In this document: positions 60,201-64,000 of the stretch, in pieces
Numbering within the stretch: the stretch's first letter is position 1
Layout: every line of letters starts with the position of its first letter
Assembly (NCBI RefSeq): GCF_030936135.1
Contig: NC_082600.1
Coordinates: 25,675,943-25,739,942 of the forward strand
Length of the DNA: 64,000 nt
Direction of reading: 5' to 3'
DNA from: Gavia stellata
Taxonomy: Eukaryota > Chordata > Aves > Gaviiformes > Gaviidae
The notes under the pieces: model-generated
What the model was told of the DNA's origin: nothing
The model's input: only the letters and a program-made list of their open reading frames with translations
Databases searched by the model: none
Made by a program: the position numbers and the translations under genes

Positions 60201-63056
60201 ACACTGGATGCCATGGCTACACACAGAAACCCAGGGGAGGTCTCACCAGTGCCCTGTCCAACAGCACTAGCACAACTCCACCAAAAGCTTCAGCCTCTTT
60301 CAGCATCACGTTTGCTTTTTCTCCAGCTCTATCACTTCTGCCTTTACCAATTATAAAACAGTTTCCTCTACCTCCTTCCTCTTCATCTGTTCAAACTGGC
60401 AAAATGCCATTATATAGCAGAATTTCATTATATGTGTATAATCTTGTACCTTGCAACACTTTGTTCCCACCTATTCTTATTTATTCCAGCCCACAAGTTC
60501 ATACAGTTCTTCCCGAATAACATTCTCATCTTCCACTGGGTGACCACATCCCCCACCCAGAACACTAAAACGCCTAAAAAAAACCCAAGGGTACAGAAAT
60601 TTGATCCTGGAAAACCAGCAATCAGTGGTCGTTTGCACTCAGCAAAACTTGAATATCTAGCACATGTAGTGTAATATAGGTAAATGCATATAAAAAGCAA
60701 CTGTAGCTTTCACAGCATGTACTAGAGAGCAAAGCCAAATTCAACCAATGCACACTGATTTAACTCCAACTGCAGGAATCAGATTTATCTTCTAAAAAAA
60801 ATAATTTTGATCCAGATGCTGAGACAGCTCATTCAATGATACCAACAAAGCCTGCAGAGCAATTTCCAGTTGTCAGTTATTCTCAAATCCAAATAACACT
60901 AGATGCCTTTACTAGTGTGGCAAAAGAGAAAAAACAACAAACTAGGGAGAAGATACCACCCTCCAAGGGAGTAAGCAAACTAAAGGCCAGATTGTGCCAC
61001 GTGCAGGAACTGATAATCTGTGTCACTAGGGTAGCAAACACGTTTTACTGGCTTTATTTTTTCTATAGCTGAGCTTCAGCGTGTGAAGGACATTCTCAGT
61101 TTTAAAACATAAATAAAAAAATGCTGTGGTTTTGGTGATAACCCAATAAGAAAATCTTTCTGGGCTGTGCTGCAGTGTCTAGAGGCAAAAGCGCTTCTTG
61201 CCAAATGCTAACCATTTTCAAGACACAAAAAAGTTACTGTTGTTGCTCTGAAACCTTCCTGTTGAGATGGGGTGAGGAACTAATATTCACTCCTCTCGTT
61301 ACCCCCATCCCTTCTTTAGCATTAGCCCATATGGGTTCCCTAACACTTCTCCCTCTCAGTTACATACCTGTTTTGAGAGTGCTGATATAAGTTTTCATTG
61401 CATCTCTAATTTTTTTTGCACCCTCTTGCTTCATCAGGGTCTTCAAGTTAGTGTCAGGTTCATCTTTAGCAAGGCTGACAAGGATCTAAACAAGGACAAG
61501 TGCTGATTAACAAAGCCATACTTGCACAGTCCTTTCAATTCAACATCACAGACTTTAGCTAAACTTTCACAAGCAGCAGTACAGTTTTATTAATCTTTCA
61601 CTTCATCTCTCTCAGCCTACAGTAATGTATGCATGCACCTAAATACCTTCACATCCTATAGAGCCCTTATATCTAGGGGACAGGAATTAATTTCATAAAG
61701 ATACATGATGGCGAGGGACTCTTTATCAGGGAGTGTAGAGACAGGATGAGGGGTAAAGGCTTTAAGCTGAAAGAGGGTAGATTTAGATTAGATATAAGGA
61801 AGAAATTCTTTACTGTGAGGGCGGTGAGACACTGGGACAGGTTGCCCAGAGAAGTTGTGGACACCCCCTCCCTGAAAGTGTTCAAGGCAAGGTTGGACAT
61901 GGCTTTGAGCAACCTGATCTACTGGAAAGTGTCCCCGCCCATAGCAAGGGGGTTGAACTAGATGATCTTTAAGGTCCCTTCCAACCCAAATCATTCTATG
62001 ATTCTACTAACTTAAGCAGTCTCTAACACTAAAAAAGTTCTACATAAATGTTCTAAAAAAGGTAACGTGGAAGGAAATATTAATGCTGTGAGGATTCCTA
62101 TTAGAACAGCCATAAGCCAGCAGTATTAGCCTTTAGCTGTGCTTACCTCAACTTCATCGATGTCATTTTCATCTGAGAGATTAGGAATCTCCACATAACC
62201 TTTGTATTTCACTCCTGTCTTTGAGGTGCCTGCAATTACAATTATGTTGTTCAGATGAACATTTCTTACTCCATTTGGTGTAAAAGCAAACTTGTATTGT
62301 CTCACAATACAATACTTCCCCTTATTATTTCCCAAATGAGATAAGTATTCCTATCCTTAATCTTATACTTGAATCTGGCCTTGAAACAGGAGGGGATGAC
62401 ATCACTCACCAGTCCATGCCAGCTTGATAGCCCACTCATAGAAGAAGATAAGCTTCCCTTTGCGGTTGTTAATGGAGGCCTCTCCATCCAGTTTGCTCAC
62501 TTCTGTCACCTCACAAGCCCCTTCCTCACTCTCCACCCTGACAGGCAGGAGGAGATTTTTCAGCCGCTCTGTGGACCAGTTGGAAGCATCCCGCTCCGTC
62601 CTGCGAGAAAAGCGGGCGGTGTGAGAATCTGGGACGGGCCACACCACCAGCACACGCTGGGACTATCTAGCCTTCGCCCGGCCCTTCCCTCCCTGCCCCG
62701 CTCCGACACACACACAGGGCACCCGCACAAGCATTCCCCGGGCACCCCCACCACACCGGCTCGGGCACCCCCACGCACACATAGAGGCGGGGACCTCCCC
62801 GGGGCATCAGCCCGGACACCCCCACCTCAGCACCAACACGCACGTAGGGGAGGGAGGGAAGAGCCCCTCCGCGGGACACCGGCCAGGCAGCCTCCCTCCA
62901 CCGAGGAGCACCGGGGCCTCCCGCGGGGCCGCCCGGGGGGGGTCTCGGCGCCGCCCGGCTGGGCCGCCCCGCTCACCAGTGCCAGTTGTTGACGTTGGTG
63001 GCGTCCGCCCGCTGCTCGACGATCCAGCGCGGGTCTCCCTCCCCCCACTTGGCCAT
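57067..63056 (-). CDS. AHSA1: Activator of Hsp90 ATPase 1, complete, nine coding exons
   Basis: AHSA1 (Aha1) is a cytosolic cochaperone that binds the Hsp90 middle domain and stimulates its ATPase. Nine exons join in phase to 340 residues, close to the 338 of human. Features: the N-terminal NxNNWHW motif (residues 21-27), which in the family accelerates nucleotide exchange; an Aha1 N-terminal domain (about 28-160) with the RKGK Hsp90-contact motif at 73-76; a Ser/Ala-rich linker (about 175-200); and a C-terminal START-like AHSA1 domain (about 205-335) with GVKIPTCKISLKDTF, FTHAQAALEADKGGKF and the invariant tail YFEGIKQTFGYGARLF. All splice sites are GT/AG. The start codon matches the family N terminus MAKWGEGDPRW. 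It is divergently paired with VIPAS39. Nothing suggests damage. Confidence 0.97.
57685..57736 (-). CDS. AHSA1: AHSA1 coding exon 8
   Basis: A 52-base exon encoding VPEKQLVMKWRFKSWPA plus a split glycine. The acceptor is TTTTCAAG and the donor GTAAGT. It is easily missed by ORF-based methods. Confidence 0.95.
58272..58373 (-). CDS. AHSA1: AHSA1 coding exon 7
   Basis: 34 codons, phase 0 at both ends: MVQAFTHAQAALEADKGGKF to TGEFVDL. It is part of the START-like domain. Confidence 0.97.
58374..59140 (-). other. AHSA1 intron 6
   Basis: A 767-base intron with a T-run near 58700-58711. No other feature was recognised. Confidence 0.85.
59141..59275 (-). CDS. AHSA1: AHSA1 coding exon 6
   Basis: 45 codons, phase 0: a Ser/Thr/Ala-rich linker TAASSSTAASQSKS followed by IGVKIPTCKISLKDTF and LTSPEELYRVFVTQE, the beginning of the C-terminal domain. 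Confidence 0.97.
59608..59696 (-). CDS. AHSA1: AHSA1 coding exon 5
   Basis: 30 residues including the split first glutamate: EFTQGMILPTVNGE to PKAEDRK. It covers the end of the N-terminal domain and the start of the linker. The acceptor follows CGTTCCAG; the donor is GTAAAT. Confidence 0.95.
59697..61367 (-). other. AHSA1 intron 4
   Basis: A 1.7 kb AT-rich intron, the largest of the gene. It contains a weak CR1 relic at about 60070-60300 and no recognised exon. Confidence 0.85.
60070..60300 (-). mobile_element. Weak CR1 relic, antisense
   Basis: The run TCTCACCAGTGCCCTGTCCA with AACAGCACTAGCAC matches the antisense CR1 reverse-transcriptase region, and GGTCTAGACAAACCAAACC matches the sequence expected just before it. 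Matches are short and the rest is diverged. Confidence 0.45.
61368..61485 (-). CDS. AHSA1: AHSA1 coding exon 4
   Basis: It encodes ILVSLAKDEPDTNLKTLMK to YISTLKT plus one base of a split codon. The acceptor follows TTGTTTAG; the donor is GTATGT. It forms the C-terminal helices of the N-terminal domain. Confidence 0.96.
61486..62146 (-). other. AHSA1 intron 3
   Basis: A 661-base intron, nearly half of it a CR1 insertion (61715-62005) in the opposite orientation to the gene. Confidence 0.88.
61715..62005 (+). mobile_element. CR1 LINE 3' end, sense strand
   Basis: A 5'-truncated CR1 copy of about 290 bases. It keeps an open stretch of the ORF2 C terminus ([33 protein letters not shown]) and the 3' UTR (ATGATCTTTAAGGTCCCTTC), and ends in ATTCTATGATTCT. 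It is better preserved than the other copies in the window, so probably the youngest. It lies antisense to AHSA1. Confidence 0.92.
62147..62229 (-). CDS. AHSA1: AHSA1 coding exon 3
   Basis: It completes a split glycine and encodes TSKTGVKYKGYVEIPNLSDE to DEVE, ending at a codon boundary before GTAAGC. Confidence 0.97.
62410..62600 (-). CDS. AHSA1: AHSA1 coding exon 2
   Basis: It encodes the core of the N-terminal domain: TERDASNWSTERL, CEVTEVSKLDGEASINN, then RKGKLIFFYEW with the RKxK-type Hsp90-contact motif. The acceptor is TTCTCGCAG and the donor GTGAGT. Confidence 0.97.
62601..62976 (-). other. AHSA1 intron 1
   Basis: A 376-base GC-rich intron with GTGAGC donor, belonging to the CpG island at the 5' end of the gene. 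No other feature was seen. Confidence 0.88.
62977..63056 (-). CDS. AHSA1: AHSA1 coding exon 1
   Basis: It starts with the ATG at 63056-63054 and encodes MAKWGEGDPRWIVEQRADA and the NVNNWHW motif, whose last tryptophan codon is split TG|G. The match to the family N terminus fixes the start. Confidence 0.97.
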
Positions 63057-63090
63057 CGGGACCGCCGCCGCCTCCGCACCGACCGCCCGT

Positions 63091-63105
63091 GGAAACTGCT
63101 AGAAC
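63091..63105 (+). promoter_or_regulatory. AHSA1: Heat-shock element candidate
   Basis: GGAAACTGCTAGAAC fits nGAAn-nTTCn-nGAAn at eight of nine fixed positions; the middle block reads TGC instead of TTC. It lies 35-49 bases before the AHSA1 start codon. AHSA1 is heat-inducible in other animals (family knowledge), so an HSF site here makes sense. It may fall within the 5' UTR. Confidence 0.5.
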
Positions 63106-63130
63106 CGCCGGCCGCCGCGCCACCTCCCGG

Positions 63131-63160
63131 CTTCCGTCACCGGCACGGTCCCTTCCGGCG
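63131..63160 (-). promoter_or_regulatory. Two ETS-type sites (one ETS/CRE-like)
   Basis: On the - strand, GTGACGGAAG (63140-63131) combines a CRE half site (TGACG) with an ETS core, and CGCCGGAAGG (63160-63151) is a second ETS core. Such sites are common in housekeeping bidirectional promoters. Confidence 0.45.
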
Positions 63161-63359
63161 CCCTTCCCCCGCCTCGCGCGCGGCCTGGCTCCTTGGTTCC
63201 GCCGCGCCGCCTCCAGCTGGCGCTCCCGCCCCGTCCCCGCCGGTCGGCAGCTCCCGGAGCCGGCCTCTCTTCGCCTCGTCTCGCAGCCGTCCCGAATCCA
63301 GCTGCCGGCAGCCCAGCCCTCAGCAACCCGCCCGGACACCGCACCGCCGCGCGCGGCCC

Positions 63360-63374
63360 GCTGGGAGTTGCAGT
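63360..63374 (-). promoter_or_regulatory. ZNF143/THAP11-type element 1
   Basis: On the - strand ACTGCAACTCCCAGC, close to the promoter consensus ACTACAATTCCCAGC bound by ZNF143 and associated factors. It is directed toward AHSA1. Confidence 0.6.
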
Positions 63375-63402
63375 CCGGCCCCTGTGGCAGCGCGGCGCGC
63401 GG

Positions 63403-63422
63403 GGCACGCCGGTACTCGTAGT
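63403..63422 (-). promoter_or_regulatory. ZNF143/THAP11-type element 2
   Basis: On the - strand ACTACGAGTACCGGCGTGCC, followed by CCGCGC. It keeps the ACTAC start and the GCATGC-like tail (GCGTGCC) of the consensus. It is nearly an inverted copy of the element at 63463. Confidence 0.55.
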
Positions 63423-63441
63423 GCGCGAGCGGGGAAACGCC

Positions 63442-63450
63442 GGGCGGGGC
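63442..63450 (+). promoter_or_regulatory. GC box (SP1-type)
   Basis: GGGCGGGGC, located between the two oppositely oriented ACTAC elements. Confidence 0.55.
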
Positions 63451-63462
63451 CGCGGCGGAGAG

Positions 63463-63488
63463 ACTACCAGTCCCGGCGTGCCCTGCGC
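63463..63488 (+). promoter_or_regulatory. ZNF143/THAP11-type element 3
   Basis: ACTACCAGTCCCGGCGTGCC followed by CTGCGC fits the long form of the ACTACAATTCCCAGCATGC element, with CpG substitutions. It is directed toward VIPAS39. Confidence 0.65.
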
Positions 63489-63565
63489 GACAGCCGCCCT
63501 TCCTCCCCTCCCCTCCCCTCCCGTTCCCTGCCGTGCCCTGCCGGTGGCGGTCCCCGGCGCGGGAG

Positions 63566-63648
63566 GTGAGCGGGACCGAGTGGCGGGACGCGTGGACCCG
63601 GGACCCGGGAGGTGATTTCTCTGAGGCAGCCGCGCGGTGCTGTTGCAG
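63566..63648 (+). other. VIPAS39: VIPAS39 intron 1 (83 bases, in 5' UTR)
   Basis: The donor GAG|GTGAGC after 63565 and the acceptor GCTGTTGCAG at 63648 define a very short intron between a non-coding first exon and the ATG exon. This is inferred from splice-site sequence. Confidence 0.6.
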
Positions 63649-63741
63649 ATGAGCAGGGCGAGAGCGGACGAGGAGGAGTACTGGCACAGCTCCAAGTTCC
63701 GGGCCTTCACCTTCGACGACGAGGATGATGAGCTGTCACAG
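63649..63741 (+). CDS. VIPAS39: VPS33B-interacting protein (SPE-39), first coding exon
   Basis: The ATG lies directly after an acceptor. 31 codons ([31 protein letters not shown]) match the N terminus of vertebrate VIPAS39 (SPE-39, VIPAR), where [20 protein letters not shown] is typical. The exon ends in phase 0 before GTAGGG. The protein pairs with VPS33B in the CHEVI complex for RAB11-linked and endolysosomal trafficking; loss causes ARC syndrome in people. Only the N terminus is in the window; the rest lies to the right. Confidence 0.95.
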
Positions 63742-64000
63742 GTAGGGTCCGGCCCCGGGTCTGCCGGGACGCCGCGGCCCGGCGTGAGATCCCTCCCTAC
63801 AGGCCCCTCCGTGGCCGTCTCAGCCCAGTCCTCGGCCCCACGCTTCGCTGGGGGTATGTGCTTCGTGGGTGGGGTGGATGCTGGCCTCCTGCCCTGCATA
63901 GAGGCCGCCAAGGGCTCCCGTCTCACCCCCCACGGTAGCCAGTCCGAAATCTCATTAGGACCGTGCTTCCTCCCCCGCGCACCAAACTGCCTGTCCCGCT
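63742..64000 (+). other. VIPAS39 intron 2 (start)
   Basis: Sequence after donor GTAGGG to the window edge, still CpG-rich at first. No second coding exon was recognised. Confidence 0.8.

Larger units (their letters stand above)
63057..63565. promoter_or_regulatory. AHSA1/VIPAS39 bidirectional CpG-island promoter
   Basis: The two start codons are 593 bases apart and point away from each other. The gap is extremely GC- and CpG-rich and has no TATA box. It contains a heat-shock element, two ETS-type sites, a GC box and three ACTAC-type elements (listed separately). The arrangement suggests that both genes start from this island. The pairing of these genes is conserved in human. Confidence 0.8.

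Noticed and set aside
61673-61994. Three open frames on both strands
   Set aside because: They are parts of the CR1 3' end at 61715-62005, not host genes.

Overview
The window is vertebrate nuclear DNA, almost certainly from a bird. The recognisable interspersed repeats are CR1 (chicken repeat 1) LINE fragments, no mammalian L1 or Alu-type repeat is seen, and introns are compact. The gene order SPTLC2 - ISM2 - AHSA1 - VIPAS39 matches the conserved block on human 14q24.3 (known synteny, recalled). Nothing prokaryotic, viral or plasmid-like is present. The species cannot be named from sequence alone. Layout: 1-13340 is intron of SPTLC2, holding a CR1 copy whose 5' part is inverted relative to its 3' end (1352-3106). 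The last three SPTLC2 coding exons lie at 13341-13476, 15541-15670 and 20274-20393 on the + strand. They are followed by a candidate 3' UTR of about 6.1 kb ending at the AATAAA at 26480. A GC-rich CpG island (about 27560-28960) covers the promoter and first coding exon of ISM2, a secreted isthmin. ISM2 runs on the + strand in six coding exons to a stop at 47116; splice phases agree at every junction and predict a 498-residue protein with signal peptide, acidic tract, TSR and AMOP domains. From about 50 kb to 56.8 kb is intergenic DNA with one old CR1 relic. AHSA1, the Hsp90 ATPase activator, is on the - strand, nine coding exons from 63056 down to 57067, predicting 340 residues. Its start lies head-to-head with the first coding exon of VIPAS39 (63649, + strand), and both share a CpG-island promoter. 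The genes do not form one pathway: SPTLC2 makes sphingoid bases in the ER, ISM2 is a secreted ligand-type protein, AHSA1 is a cytosolic Hsp90 cochaperone, and VIPAS39 acts in endolysosomal trafficking. The only visible regulatory coupling is the AHSA1/VIPAS39 bidirectional promoter. It carries a near-consensus heat-shock element close to AHSA1 and three ACTACNANTCCCRGC-type (ZNF143/THAP11-like) elements. I found no previously undescribed system. The best items for a second look are that promoter, the 5'-inverted CR1, an intronic CpG pocket before ISM2 exon 2, a possible convertase site and long glutamate tract in ISM2, and an unexplained 717-base open frame at 50281-50997.
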